Source: an uncultured Clostridia bacterium (GTDB lineage: Bacteria; Bacillota; Clostridia; TANB77; CAG-508). Taken from it: a stretch of 64,000 nt of DNA. Positions 9,090 through 17,986 of the stretch are shown in pieces. Numbering within the stretch: the stretch's first letter is position 1; every line of letters starts with the position of its first letter. The stretch lies in contig CAKMVZ010000001.1 of assembly GCA_928721915.1 (NCBI GenBank), positions 558,001 through 622,000 of the forward strand, read 5' to 3'. The notes beneath the pieces were generated by a model, which worked only from the letters and a program-made list of their open reading frames with translations, was not told where the DNA came from and did not search any database. A program made the translations under genes and the position numbers.

Positions 9090-9311
9090 ATGTCTAAAGA
9101 GGATGTTATAGAAGTAGAAGGAACAGTAGTAGAAACACTACCAAATACAAACTTTAAAGGTAGAACTAGAAAATGGGCATCAAGTATTAGCTCATATTTC
9201 AGGTAAACTTAAGAATGAATTATATAAAAATTCTTGCCAGGGGACAGAGTAAAACTTGAATTATCACCATATGATTTGTCAAAAGGAAGAATTACTTGGA
9301 GAGCAAAATAA
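9090..9311 (+). CDS. infA: Translation initiation factor IF-1 (frame broken)
   Basis: IF-1 is a 72-residue OB-fold protein that occupies the 30S A site during initiation. ATG 9090 lies behind GAGAGAGG. MSKEDVIEVEGTVVETLPNT is clean; then single inserted bases occur at AAA-(G)-GTA, CTT-(A)-AGA and CTT-(G)-CCA. Undoing them restores VELENGHQVLAHISGKL, MNYIKILPGDRVKLELSPYD and GRITWRAK. This is the last gene showing the dense indels; rpmJ next door is clean. Confidence 0.85.
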
Positions 9312-9350
9312 TTTTATTAATATATATTTTAAGAAAGGAAGAATGAAGAA

Positions 9351-9464
9351 ATGAAAGTAAGACCATCAGTTAAGAAAATGTGTGACAAGTGCAAAGTAAT
9401 CAAAAGAAAAGGTGTTATTAGAGTAATTTGTGAAAATCCTAAACATAAACAAAGACAAGGATAA
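9351..9464 (+). CDS. rpmJ: 50S ribosomal protein L36
   Basis: Thirty-seven residues starting MKVRPSVKKMCDKCKVIKRK and ending NPKHKQRQG, with the CxxC, C and H zinc ligands of standard L36. The ATG at 9351 is preceded by AAGGAAG. It is a complete small gene in the canonical infA-rpmJ-rpsM position and has no frame problem. Confidence 0.96.
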   Translation: MKVRPSVKKMCDKCKVIKRKGVIRVICENPKHKQRQG

Positions 9465-9480
9465 TTTTTAAAATTGGTAT

Positions 9481-9536
9481 TAATATAAATATGTGCGGCT
9501 GGATTTAAATTTTTTAAATCATCATATTTATATTTA
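9481..9536 (+). other. Hairpin in the rpmJ-rpsM spacer
   Basis: The 175-bp spacer 9465-9639 holds an inverted repeat, ATATAAATATG...GATTTAAA / TTTAAATC...CATATTTATAT, with GTGCGGCTG looped out on one side. It could be a processing or regulatory structure in the ribosomal mRNA. Nothing else is recognised in the spacer. Confidence 0.45.
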
Positions 9537-9639
9537 TATAAATAAAAATTAAGATTTCTATTATTTATAGAGATATTAATTTTGTTTCTGTTAGCTAAAT
9601 AAGCTAAAAAAAATAAGTTAAGAGAGGTGTAAAAAAAGT

Positions 9640-10008
9640 ATGGCTCGTATAGCAGGTGTAGATTTACCTAGAGAAAAGAGAGTTGAAATTGGACTAACAT
9701 ATATATATGGTATTGGTCTAACAAGTTCTCAAAAAATATTAAAAGCAGCAGGTGTTAATCCTGATACAAGAGTAAAGGATTTAACAGATGATGATGTAGC
9801 AAAAATTAGAAAAGCTATGGAAGGTTATAAAGTAGAAGGTGACCTTAGAAGAGAAGTTGCTTTAAATATAAAAAGACTTACTGAAATAGGATGCTACAGA
9901 GGAATTAGACACAGAAGAAACTTACCAGTTAGAGGACAAAGAACAAAAACTAATGCTAGAACTAGAAAAGGTCCAAGAAAATTAGTAAGTAAAAGTAAAA
10001 AAGCATAA
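9640..10008 (+). CDS. rpsM: 30S ribosomal protein S13
   Basis: S13 is in the 30S head and contacts L5 and P-site tRNA. The 122-aa product starts MARIAGVDLPREKRVEIGLTY and ends with the basic tail RGQRTKTNARTRKGPRK, both standard. RBS GAGAGGTG. The gene is clean and heads the alpha segment rpsM-rpsK-rpsD-rpoA-rplQ. Confidence 0.97.
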   Translation: MARIAGVDLPREKRVEIGLTYIYGIGLTSSQKILKAAGVNPDTRVKDLTDDDVAKIRKAMEGYKVEGDLRREVALNIKRLTEIGCYRGIRHRRNLPVRGQRTKTNARTRKGPRKLVSKSKKA

Positions 10009-10063
10009 TTAAAAACAAAAATAAATTTTATTTGATTTTTAAATAAAATAAGGAGGTTAAATA

Positions 10064-10465
10064 ATGGCAAAGGCAAAAGCTACTCAAAAAGCTGGTATTA
10101 GAAGAAGAGAAAGAAAAAATGTAGACAAAGGTTCTGCTCATATTCATTCAAGCTTTAATAATACAATAGTATCAATTACAGATACTCAAGGAAATGTTAT
10201 TTCTTGGGCAAGCGCTGGAGAACTTGGTTTCAAAGGTTCAAGAAAAAGCACACCATTTGCTGCTGGTCAAGCTGCTGAAACTGCTGCCAAAACAGCTATG
10301 GAACATGGTATGAAAACAGTTGATGTGTATGTTAAAGGTCCTGGTTCTGGAAGAGAAGCTGCTATAAGATCTCTTCAAACAGCTGGATTAGATATTACAA
10401 TGATAAAAGATGTTACTCCAATTCCTCATAATGGTTGCAGACCACCTAAGAGAAGAAGAGTTTAA
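10064..10465 (+). CDS. rpsK: 30S ribosomal protein S11
   Basis: S11 is in the 30S platform near the E site. The 133-aa product has HIHSSFNNTIVSITDTQGN, KSTPFAAGQAAE and the end PIPHNGCRPPKRRRV, diagnostic of S11. RBS AAGGAGG. Intact and of ordinary length. Confidence 0.97.
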   Translation: MAKAKATQKAGIRRRERKNVDKGSAHIHSSFNNTIVSITDTQGNVISWASAGELGFKGSRKSTPFAAGQAAETAAKTAMEHGMKTVDVYVKGPGSGREAAIRSLQTAGLDITMIKDVTPIPHNGCRPPKRRRV

Positions 10466-10568
10466 TTTAGGTAAAAAGCAAAATCAAAAGCTTTTAAAAA
10501 AAGTTTAAGAATTGTGGAAAGAAGAGTTTAGAAAATTATAAAAATATATAGAGAGGTGTAAATAAAAA

Positions 10569-11195
10569 ATGGCAAGATATAATAGTGAACAATGCCGTAT
10601 ATGCCGTAGAGAAGGTCAAAAGCTTTTCTTAAAAGGAGATAGATGTTATTCAGATAAATGCAGTGTTACTAGAAGAAACTATGCTCCAGGTCAACATGGA
10701 CAAAAAAGAACAAAGCTTTCTGAATATGGAACTCAATTAAGAGAAAAACAAAAAACAAAATCATACTATGGCGTTGGCGAAAAACAATTTAGAGGTTATT
10801 TCCAAATGGCTTCTAGCAAAAAAGGTATGACAGGTGAAAACTTATTAAAAATATTAGAAAGTAGACTTGACAATGTTGTTTACAGATTAGGTTTTGGTGC
10901 TTCAAGAGCACAAGCAAGAATGTTAGTAACTCATGGAAATATTGAAGTTAATGGCAAAAAAGTAAATATAGCTTCATATTTAGTAAAACCAGGTGATGTA
11001 GTTGGAATAAGAGAAATTAGAAAAGATAATCCAGTTGTTAAAGAAAACATAGATGGAGGATCAAAAAGACCTGTTCCTGCTTGGTTAGAATTAAATAGTG
11101 AAAAAATGAACGGAAAAGTAGTAAGAGTTGTAGATAGAGATGAAATAGACCTACAAGTTGCTGAACACTTAATTGTTGAGTTATATTCTAAATAA
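10569..11195 (+). CDS. rpsD: 30S ribosomal protein S4, zinc-binding form
   Basis: S4 nucleates 30S assembly. The N-terminus carries four cysteines, CRIC then a second pair CYSDKC, forming the zinc site of the C+ form. NYAPGQHGQKR and the S4 RNA-binding domain SRLDNVVYRLGFGASRAQAR (about residues 98-117) follow. Length 208 aa. RBS GAGAGGTG, 103 bp after rpsK. Confidence 0.96.
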   Translation: MARYNSEQCRICRREGQKLFLKGDRCYSDKCSVTRRNYAPGQHGQKRTKLSEYGTQLREKQKTKSYYGVGEKQFRGYFQMASSKKGMTGENLLKILESRLDNVVYRLGFGASRAQARMLVTHGNIEVNGKKVNIASYLVKPGDVVGIREIRKDNPVVKENIDGGSKRPVPAWLELNSEKMNGKVVRVVDRDEIDLQVAEHLIVELYSK

Positions 11196-11262
11196 TGCTT
11201 AGGAAAAAGTTGTACGTAAGATATAAAATATTATAGAGGTATAAACCTATTAGGAGGTAAAA

Positions 11263-12210
11263 ATGATTGAATTTGAAAAACCAAACATCGTATGTAGCGA
11301 AGCAGACGATAAGAGGAATTATGCAAAATTCATATGTGAACCATTAGAACGTGGATATGGAATGACAATAGGAAATTCTTTAAGAAGAATTTTATTATCA
11401 TCATTACCAGGAGCGGCTATAACAAGTATTAAAATTGAAGGCGTACTACATGAATTTTCTACAATTAAAGGAATTGTAGAAGATGTTCCTGAGATAATAG
11501 TTAATTTAAAAAATGTTAGATTAAAAGTTTCAGATAATGAAGAAAAAATAATAAGAATAGTTCATAAAGGAGCTGGAGAGATTACAGCTGCTGACATTCA
11601 AACAGATGGAACAGTTGAAATATTAAATAAAGAATTACATATAGCAACAGCCTCTGAGGAAGCAGATTTAAATATGGAAATGACAGTTAATAGAGGCAGA
11701 GGTTATAATGTAGCTGAAAAAAATAAAAAAGATAATAATCCAATAGATGTATTACCTATAGATTCAATCTTTACACCTGTTAAGAAAGTTAACTATTCTG
11801 TTGAAAATACAAGAGTTGGTCAAATGGTTGATTATGATAAACTTACAATTGAAGTTTGGACAGATGGAAGTTTAAAACCATTTGAAGCATTAAGCTTAGC
11901 AGCTAAAGTTATGGTAGGTCATTTAGAATTATTTATTGATTTATCAGAAACAGCAAGAAATACTCAAGTTATGGTAGAAAAAGAAGAATCTAAGAAAGAA
12001 AAAGTTTTAGAAATGCCAATTGAAGAACTTGAGCTTTCAGTTAGATCATATAACTGTTTAAAAAGAGCAGGAATTGCAACCGTTGAAGATTTAGCAAATA
12101 AATCTCAAGAAGATATGATGAAAGTTAGAAATTTAGGAAAGAAATCTTTAGATGAAGTTACTAATAAACTTATGACATTAGGATTAAGTTTTGCAGTTGA
12201 CGAAGAATAG
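11263..12210 (+). CDS. rpoA: DNA-directed RNA polymerase subunit alpha
   Basis: The alpha subunit dimerises to start RNA polymerase assembly and its C-terminal domain binds UP elements and activators. The NTD motif GYGMTIGNSLRRILLSSLPG is at about residues 32-51. The CTD contains LELSVRSYNCLKRAGI and VRNLGKKSLDEVTNKL. The 315-aa length is standard. RBS TAGGAGG. Clean frame. Confidence 0.97.
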   Translation: MIEFEKPNIVCSEADDKRNYAKFICEPLERGYGMTIGNSLRRILLSSLPGAAITSIKIEGVLHEFSTIKGIVEDVPEIIVNLKNVRLKVSDNEEKIIRIVHKGAGEITAADIQTDGTVEILNKELHIATASEEADLNMEMTVNRGRGYNVAEKNKKDNNPIDVLPIDSIFTPVKKVNYSVENTRVGQMVDYDKLTIEVWTDGSLKPFEALSLAAKVMVGHLELFIDLSETARNTQVMVEKEESKKEKVLEMPIEELELSVRSYNCLKRAGIATVEDLANKSQEDMMKVRNLGKKSLDEVTNKLMTLGLSFAVDEE

Positions 12211-12237
12211 AATAAAAGAAGAAGAGGTGAGAATAAA

Positions 12238-12747
12238 GTGGCAGGAACAAGAAAACTAGGAAAGCCAACTGATCAAAGAATGGCAATGCTTAAAAGTTTA
12301 ACTACAGATTTAATATTAAATGAGCAAATAGTTACTACAGAAGCTAGAGCTAAAGAAGTTAAATCTATAGTAGATAGTATAATAGCATTAGCTGTTAAAG
12401 AAAAAGACAACTATGAAGAAGTTGATTGTAAAGTTGTTAAAGCAAAATTAGACAGCAAAGGCAAAAAAGTTACTGAAAAAGTAACAAGTAAAAATGGTAA
12501 AGAATATTTAAGAGTAGTTAAAGAAGAAACTACTGAAAAAAGACAAAAAGATATGCCATCAAGATTAAATGCTAGAAGAAAAATAATGAAAAAAGTTAAC
12601 AAAGTTAAAGATGTTGACTTAATGAATAAATTATTTAATGAGATAGCTCCAAAATACTCAGATAGAGTAGGTGGATATACTAGAATATTAAAAATGGAGA
12701 ATAGAAAAGGCGATAATGCTGATGTTGCTGTATTAAAATTAGTTTAA
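12238..12747 (+). CDS. rplQ: 50S ribosomal protein L17, extended form
   Basis: L17 lies near the exit tunnel. It starts with GTG behind AGAGGTG. The core RKLGKPTDQRMAMLKSLTTD and the end YTRILKMENRKGDNADVAVLKL are conserved. At 169 aa it exceeds the common 113-127 aa because of about 50 charged residues in the middle (about residues 62-110) before PSRLNARRKIMKKV. As I recall, similar insertions occur in several gut Clostridia. Last gene of the cluster. Confidence 0.95.
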   Translation: MAGTRKLGKPTDQRMAMLKSLTTDLILNEQIVTTEARAKEVKSIVDSIIALAVKEKDNYEEVDCKVVKAKLDSKGKKVTEKVTSKNGKEYLRVVKEETTEKRQKDMPSRLNARRKIMKKVNKVKDVDLMNKLFNEIAPKYSDRVGGYTRILKMENRKGDNADVAVLKLV

Positions 12748-12760
12748 TAAATTAAAAAGA

Positions 12761-12788
12761 ACACGAAATCAAAATCGTGTTTTTTTTA
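12761..12788 (+). terminator. Intrinsic terminator after rplQ
   Basis: ACACGA/TCGTGT stem followed by eight T. It ends the ribosomal supercluster. Confidence 0.85.
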
Positions 12789-12804
12789 TGCGAATAAAGT
12801 GAGA

Positions 12805-12830
12805 GCCAAGGGGGACGGTTCTGTTTTCCA
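12805..12830. repeat. REP-like scrap containing GGGGACGGTTCTGTTTTCC
   Basis: This GC-richer sequence resembles a REP-type intergenic sequence I recall from Firmicutes. Only one short copy is seen; it is probably a remnant. Confidence 0.3.
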
Positions 12831-12911
12831 TTTTTTGTAACAAAAATAATTATTTTACATAATATTATATAAATAAAAATTTTAATTTATATAATGGAGT
12901 GTGATTAGTAT

Positions 12912-13250
12912 ATGAGCTTTTTAATTCAAGTCATTGGATGGGTATTGATTTTATATGGTTTTTTAAGTTTAATTCAAGATATAGTTTTTGAAATAAGTTT
13001 TAAAAGAATAAATCATAATATGAAAATTATCGTTTTAGCTAAAAATTTACAAGATAACATAGAAGATTTTAGTAGAGAATTATTAGACATTAAGCGTAGA
13101 AATGGATATAAAAATATTACTTTGATTGATTTAGAAGAAAGAGATGATATACATAAGATTATAGATACTTTAGAAGAAAATGAAATAAATATGAAAGTAC
13201 TAGCAAGAAAAGAAGGAGAAGAATATATTGGGGAATTTTTTAAAGTTTAG
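12912..13250 (+). CDS. Small membrane-anchored protein of unknown function
   Basis: 112 aa. One strong hydrophobic segment at residues 4-25 (IQVIGWVLILYGFLSLIQDI) is followed by a soluble, charged domain of about 85 residues that ends GEEYIGEFFKV. Start at ATG 12912 with only a weak GGAGTG upstream. I do not recognise the family. It stands alone between the ribosomal cluster and a membrane kinase-like gene. Confidence 0.65.
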   Translation: MSFLIQVIGWVLILYGFLSLIQDIVFEISFKRINHNMKIIVLAKNLQDNIEDFSRELLDIKRRNGYKNITLIDLEERDDIHKIIDTLEENEINMKVLARKEGEEYIGEFFKV

Positions 13251-13297
13251 TATATTAAAAAATAATTTTAAACAATATGTTATTTAATGTTTTTTCA

Positions 13298-13327
13298 TTG
13301 ACAAAAACTAGCATATTATGATAGTAT
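13298..13327 (+). promoter_or_regulatory. Promoter for the polyprenol-kinase-like gene
   Basis: TTGACA (13298-13303), 18-bp spacer, TAGTAT (13322-13327). Confidence 0.55.
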
Positions 13328-13380
13328 ATTTTTTGAGCTTATGGCTAAGACATTTAAATATGTAAGCTTTGGAGGAAGAA

Positions 13381-14052
13381 ATGTTAAGAAATATATTTGG
13401 ATTAATAATATCATTTGTATTTATAGGAGTAATTTTAGTATCATCTAAACTAATTGGAGAATCAAACAAAGAAGCAAGTAGAAAATATATTCATATAATG
13501 TTATCTAATTGGTGGATTATAGCAATGTTATTTTTTGATAGTGTATATTTTGCAATAATTGGACCACTAGCATTTGTTGTAATCAATTCTATATCATATA
13601 AATATAACTTAATAAAAACTATGGAAAGAGATGAATCAGAAAAAGATGGCTTAGGAACTGTTTATTATGCTTTAACATTATTTATTTTAGCGGTTTTAAC
13701 TTTTGGAATTTTTCCAGATTATAAAGGAATTTATGGACCACTTATTGGTTTAGCCGGAGTTGCTGTAATGGGATATAGTGATGGCTTTGCTGCAATTATA
13801 GGTAAATCTGTCAAAAGTCCTTCATATAAAATTGGAACAAGTAAAAAAACTCTAGCAGGCTCTATTACAATGCTTGCAATTACATTTATAATTTTATCTG
13901 GATTTTTTGTTTATATAAAAATTCCATATTGGTATTTTAAAGCTGCATTTATTTCAACTATAATAACAGTAATTGAAGCAGTTTCGATAAAAGGAACAGA
14001 TAATTTAACAGTTCCTTTAGCAACAGTAGGATTATTATTTTTGGCAATATAA
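13381..14052 (+). CDS. Membrane kinase/cytidylyltransferase-family protein (dolichol/phytol kinase-like)
   Basis: 223 aa, almost wholly hydrophobic with about seven membrane segments. The conserved block HIMLSNWW near the start, ESEKDGLGTVYYALTL, and GYSDGFAAIIGKSVKS followed by GTSKKTLAGS match the CTP-dependent polyprenol/dolichol-phytol kinase and phosphatidate cytidylyltransferase superfamily. ATG 13381 has RBS GGAGG; the upstream TTG at 13369 is part of that RBS region. Likely role in isoprenoid-lipid phosphate metabolism; the exact substrate cannot be told. Confidence 0.75.
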   Translation: MLRNIFGLIISFVFIGVILVSSKLIGESNKEASRKYIHIMLSNWWIIAMLFFDSVYFAIIGPLAFVVINSISYKYNLIKTMERDESEKDGLGTVYYALTLFILAVLTFGIFPDYKGIYGPLIGLAGVAVMGYSDGFAAIIGKSVKSPSYKIGTSKKTLAGSITMLAITFIILSGFFVYIKIPYWYFKAAFISTIITVIEAVSIKGTDNLTVPLATVGLLFLAI

Positions 14053-14065
14053 ATAAACAAATAAA

Positions 14066-14100
14066 AAAGAAGGCTTGGCTTTTTAGCCAAGTCTCCTTTT
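14066..14100. terminator. Bidirectional terminator between converging genes
   Basis: GGCTTGGCT/AGCCAAGTC stem flanked by A-run and T-run, between converging coding regions. Confidence 0.8.
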
Positions 14101-14703
14101 GTCGTCAAACGGTATTATTTTTTTGCTTTTGCTACTTTTGGATCTACATTTACTTTTTTGAGTTTTGTAAGATTTTGCTATTAAATAGAAAAATCTACCC
14201 AAAATATAAAATGTATTTGATATAAAACTAAAGATTACAATCATCACAGAACTGAAGATTACAACTTCAAAGTTTGTGAATTTTTCTAATTTTTTATACC
14301 AAAGTACCAAAAGACCAAGAATTAAAATAGAAATTCCAAGAAATGGCCAGAATACAGAATGTTCAAAACCATCTTTTGCTGCCCAAGCAACAATTGGGTC
14401 CGAACTATGCTTGATTTCGCTCCGTTTTTCTTCTAAACGTACAATTTCAGCATCTGCTTCATCTGCCAATCCTTGATAATATGCACGAGTTCCACTGAAA
14501 TCGTACATATGAGATTCCTTTTGATACTGTTCTCTTGCATTTTCACTTGACACAATATCACTATAGATACCAGCCAAGCGAAGCTGAGTTACAGTAACTT
14601 TACCAACATTTACCGTCACGACCAACATTGCTACAGCTGTAGCAATAATTAAGAAACACCGAGTGGCAGCTTCTAAAGCTTTGTGAGTAGAAAATTTTTT
14701 CAT
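14083..14703 (-). CDS. Membrane protein of unknown function, atypical composition
   Basis: 206 aa. Predicted membrane segments at about residues 15-37, 118-137 and 146-170; a charged, probably coiled-coil region with YYQGLADEADAEIVRLEEKR lies between the first and second. RBS GGGAG before the ATG. Its GC content and codon use (GTC, ACC, CGT, GCC) are higher than the neighbours and it is the only gene in the window with a normal in-frame CGG (Arg, in EEKR-S). This suggests recent acquisition. Family not recognised; the last residues overlap the shared terminator. Confidence 0.65.
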   Translation of the reverse strand: MKKFSTHKALEAATRCFLIIATAVAMLVVTVNVGKVTVTQLRLAGIYSDIVSSENAREQYQKESHMYDFSGTRAYYQGLADEADAEIVRLEEKRSEIKHSSDPIVAWAAKDGFEHSVFWPFLGISILILGLLVLWYKKLEKFTNFEVVIFSSVMIVIFSFISNTFYILGRFFYLIAKSYKTQKSKCRSKSSKSKKIIPFDDKRRLG

Positions 14704-15110
14704 ACGTCTAAACTCCCTTCAATTATATATATTTTCGGTTCCCCAGGTACAAAAATGCACCATATAAATTAATTATAATTTTTAATAACATTTTTGTCAA
14801 CTTGTAGAAGTAATAATATAATATTTTAAGGGATGTTTTAATGTTTTGTTTTGTTTTGTTTTTGTTTTAAGGGACGTTTTCCAAAAACATGGTAAATTAA
14901 AAAATAATTTGTTTTTGATAATGGATTAATAAACATTTGGAAGTATTCTAAAGTTTTAAATAAAATATAAAAAATTGAAAAAAACTCTTGAAAAAAAATG
15001 TATTATAGAAGATAATATATTCTATAAAAGTTTGGAAAAATTAAAGTACTAAATTGAAAAAATAATTTTCTAAAATAGAAGATTTGAAAAAATACAAAGG
15101 AGGAATATAT
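14704..15110. promoter_or_regulatory. Spacer before glgP with a candidate promoter
   Basis: TTGTCA, a 17-bp spacer and TATAAT lie at about 14796-14824, reading right. A TGTTT-rich stretch and TTTTAAGGGACGTTTTCC follow. No ORF is seen. The distance to glgP (about 280 bp) implies a long leader or a second promoter closer in. Confidence 0.4.
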
Positions 15111-17676
15111 ATGTATATATTCAATAGAGTTACAGTTGTTCCAAAACTGCCTTCAAGGGTTGGAAGATTACCTGAAATTGCAAATAATTTATGGTGGTCT
15201 TGGAATACAGAGTTTTTAAGATTATTTCAAGAAATTGATCCTAATTTATGGGAAAAAGTCGAAAGAAATCCTGTAAAATTTTTAAAATTAGTGGCACAAG
15301 ATAAAATAGAAAGAATTTCAGAAGATCCTAGTTTTTTAAGAAAATATGATCAAGTAGTTGAAAATTTTGATGATTATATTAAAAGTAAAAATACTTGGTT
15401 TGCTAATAATTATTCAAAAAATAAAGATGATTTAATAGCATATTTTTCAGCAGAATATGGAATTGATGAAATTATTCCAATTTACTCTGGAGGTCTTGGT
15501 ATTTTATCAGGTGACCATTTAAAATCTGCAAGTGATTTAGGACTTCCATTTGTTGCAATAGGATTATTATATAAAAATGGATATTTCCATCAAAAAATAG
15601 ATGTAAATGGAGTTCAATGTTGCGAATATAAAAATATAGATTTATACAATCTTCCAATACTTCCTGTAAAAGATGAAAATGAAGAAGATGTTATTTTAGA
15701 AATGGAACTTCTAGGAAAGCCACTTTTTATAAAACTATGGCAAATTACAGTTGGAAGAATTAAGCTATATTTAATGGATACAGATATTGAGCAAAATACT
15801 CCAGAATATAGAGAAATTACTTTAAGACTTTATGGTGGAGATAAAGAAATGAGAATTCGCCAAGAAATAGTTCTTGGTATGGGTGGAGTTAAAGCTTTAA
15901 AATTATTAGGATATAAGCCAACCTTATATCATATGAACGAAGGTCATTCATCATTTTTAACTTTAGAATTAATTCAAAATATAATGACTGAAAAACAAGT
16001 TTCATTTGATATAGCTAAAGAAATTGCAACAGCAGAAACAGTATTTACAACTCATACACCAGTTCCTGCGGGAAATGATATTTTTAATGTAAGTTTAATT
16101 GAAAAATATTTTAATAAATTCTGGCCAAAATTGGGTCTTTCAAGAGAAGAATTTTTTGGACTTGGAATGAAAGAAACTGAAGGTTTTGAACAAGGATTTA
16201 ATATGGGAATCTTAGCTCTTAAAATAAGCGGAAAGAAAAATGGAGTAAGTAAACTTCATGGAGCTGTTTCAAGAGAGCTTTTCTCAGATGTTTGGCCAAA
16301 TATAGCAGATGATGAATCACCTATTACTTATGTTACAAATGGTATTCATACATGTTCATGGCTTGCTCCTAGAATTAAAGACTTATATAATGATTATTTA
16401 CCACCATATTGGCAAGATAGAATTCATTTACAAACAACATGGGATAAAGTTGATGATATTCCTGATGATAGACTTTGGGAAGCTCATGTTTCAAGAAAAA
16501 AACGTTTAATAAGATTAATAAAAGAAAATGTAACAAGAAGATTTTTAAATAATGGTGTTGGATATGACAAAATTTCAGAAATAGTTGAAAATATTAATTC
16601 AAAGGCTTTAATTATAGGTTTTGCAAGAAGATTTGCAACTTATAAAAGAGCAACACTAATTTTTAAAGATTTAACAAGACTTACTCAAATTTTATGTGAT
16701 GAAAATAGACCTGTAATCTTAGTATTTGCAGGAAAAGCACATCCGGCAGATAAAGAAGGTTCTGATTTAATTAAAATGATACATGAAGTTTCATTAATGC
16801 CGCAATTTAAAGGAAAAATATTCTTGCTTGAAAATTATAATATAAGTATTGCAAGATATTTAGTAAGTGGTGTTGATGTGTGGCTTAATAATCCACGTAG
16901 ACCAATGGAAGCTTCTGGAACATCAGGAGAAAAGGCATCAGTAAATGGTGTTATTAACTTTAGTGTATTAGATGGTTGGTGGGCTGAAGGATATGATGGA
17001 ACAAATGGCTGGGCTATTGGAAATGAGAATGAATATACAAATGATGAAGAACAAGATAAAGCTGATAGCAACAGTATTTATTATACATTAGAAAATCAAA
17101 TCATTCCTATTTATTATAATCAAGATAGAAATGGTATTTCTAAAGATTGGCTTGCTCTTATGAAAAATTCAATTAAATCAACTGCTGGAAAATATAGTAT
17201 GGCAAGACAAGTAGTTGACTATGTAAATGATCTATATATGCCACTTTGCAATTTAAGAAAAAAATATTTTACTGATTTAGAAAATGTTATAAATTATTCT
17301 GAATGGAAAAAAACAACTAAGGCTGAATGGGAATCTATTGTTATTGAACAAGAAGAAACTGAAAATGCAAATAATTCAAAATTAGTTGCTGGAAGCAAAA
17401 TAAAAGTTAGATGCTTAGTTACTTTAGGAAATATAAAAGAAGAAAATGCATGTGTTCAAGTTTATTTTGGACAATTTATGGAAAATCGGAAATGTTAAGA
17501 ATGTTTCTACAACTGAGATGAAAAAAATTGGAGAAAAAGACGGTAAATTTGAATATGAAGGTGTAATTGATCTTGAAACAGGTGGTAACTTTGGTTATAC
17601 ATTTAGAGTTATGCCAAAGCATGAGATGCTTTTAGATCCTGAGAATATGAATTTGATAAAATGGTTAACAAAATGA
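15111..17676 (+). CDS. glgP: Alpha-glucan (glycogen/maltodextrin) phosphorylase, with a +1 frameshift at CGG
   Basis: The enzyme releases glucose 1-phosphate from alpha-1,4-glucans using PLP. ATG 15111 follows AAAGGAGG. The N-terminus carries the LPEIANNLWWSWN block of the DUF3417-type family. The PLP site EASGTSGEKASVNG is at about residue 600. The first frame stops at 17498 after FMEN-RKC; skipping C17487 gives FMEN-GNVKNVSTTEMKK and a C-terminal domain to 17676. The joined length of 854 aa fits the long GlgP family. The downstream hairpin repeat (17715) may terminate it. Monocistronic. Confidence 0.92.
17487..17489 (+). other. CGG +1 frameshift site in glgP
   Basis: Context AAT-CGG-A, giving Gly793 after the shift. 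The zero frame stops at 17498. Confidence 0.8.
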
Positions 17677-17714
17677 TTTATAATTTTTAAAAAATAAAAT
17701 TAGAATAAAATTTG

Positions 17715-17766
17715 TCTCTTAAGAGAAAACTAAAATTAAAAGTTTTCTTTTAAGAGATTTTTTAAT
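17715..17766. repeat. Hairpin repeat family 1, copy 1
   Basis: TCTCTTAAGAGAAAACT...AGTTTTCTTTTAAGAGA with T-run; near-identical copy at 18759 and variants at 30464 and 51253. It works as a terminator-like stem after glgP. Confidence 0.75.
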
Positions 17767-17855
17767 GTTTTAGTTAAGTGTTTTAAATATCTTAAAAAAT
17801 TGGGCAGAAGGCTGGTTTTCTTGTCCCAATTTTAAAAAGAAACTAATTTAATATA

Positions 17856-17878
17856 CTGACATAAAACGTCAGAATGTT
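17856..17878. repeat. Hairpin repeat family 2 (CTGACRTAAAACGTCAG)
   Basis: A short palindrome followed by a T-run. Repeated at 29103 with the same flank AGAATGTTTTT, and degenerate at 29221. Confidence 0.65.
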
Positions 17879-17986
17879 TTTAATAAAAAACATAGGTTTA
17901 AAATAATTTTATAAATATATAGATTTGTATAAAGAAAGATGATATAATATATTATATTGATATGTATGTATAAGGAGGAGATTAAA

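Larger units (their letters stand above)
5700..9270. other. Indel-rich stretch covering secY, adk, map and infA
   Basis: From about 5711, and densely from 6590 to 9235, the genes carry single-base insertions of every base and some deletions, at times one every 10-60 bp, while codon-level similarity to SecY, Adk, Map and IF-1 is preserved when the frame is corrected. Examples are CAA-(A)-GTA, ATG-(G)-TAT and GGA-(T)-TTC in secY, CAA-(T)-AGA in adk, and CTT-(G)-CCA in infA. No shared context is visible. Low consensus quality is the simplest explanation. Confidence 0.8.

Noticed and set aside
5700..9270. Treating the secY-infA indels as part of the same CGG recoding system
   Set aside because: They include deletions and insertions of all four bases without a common codon, and they cluster in one 3.5-kb block.
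12805..12830. A complete REP/transposon unit after rplQ
   Set aside because: Only one short fragment is present, with no inverted partner and no transposase nearby.
14872..14900. TTTTG tandem run as a regulatory repeat
   Set aside because: Short and imperfect, in an AT-rich spacer; no conserved partner found.
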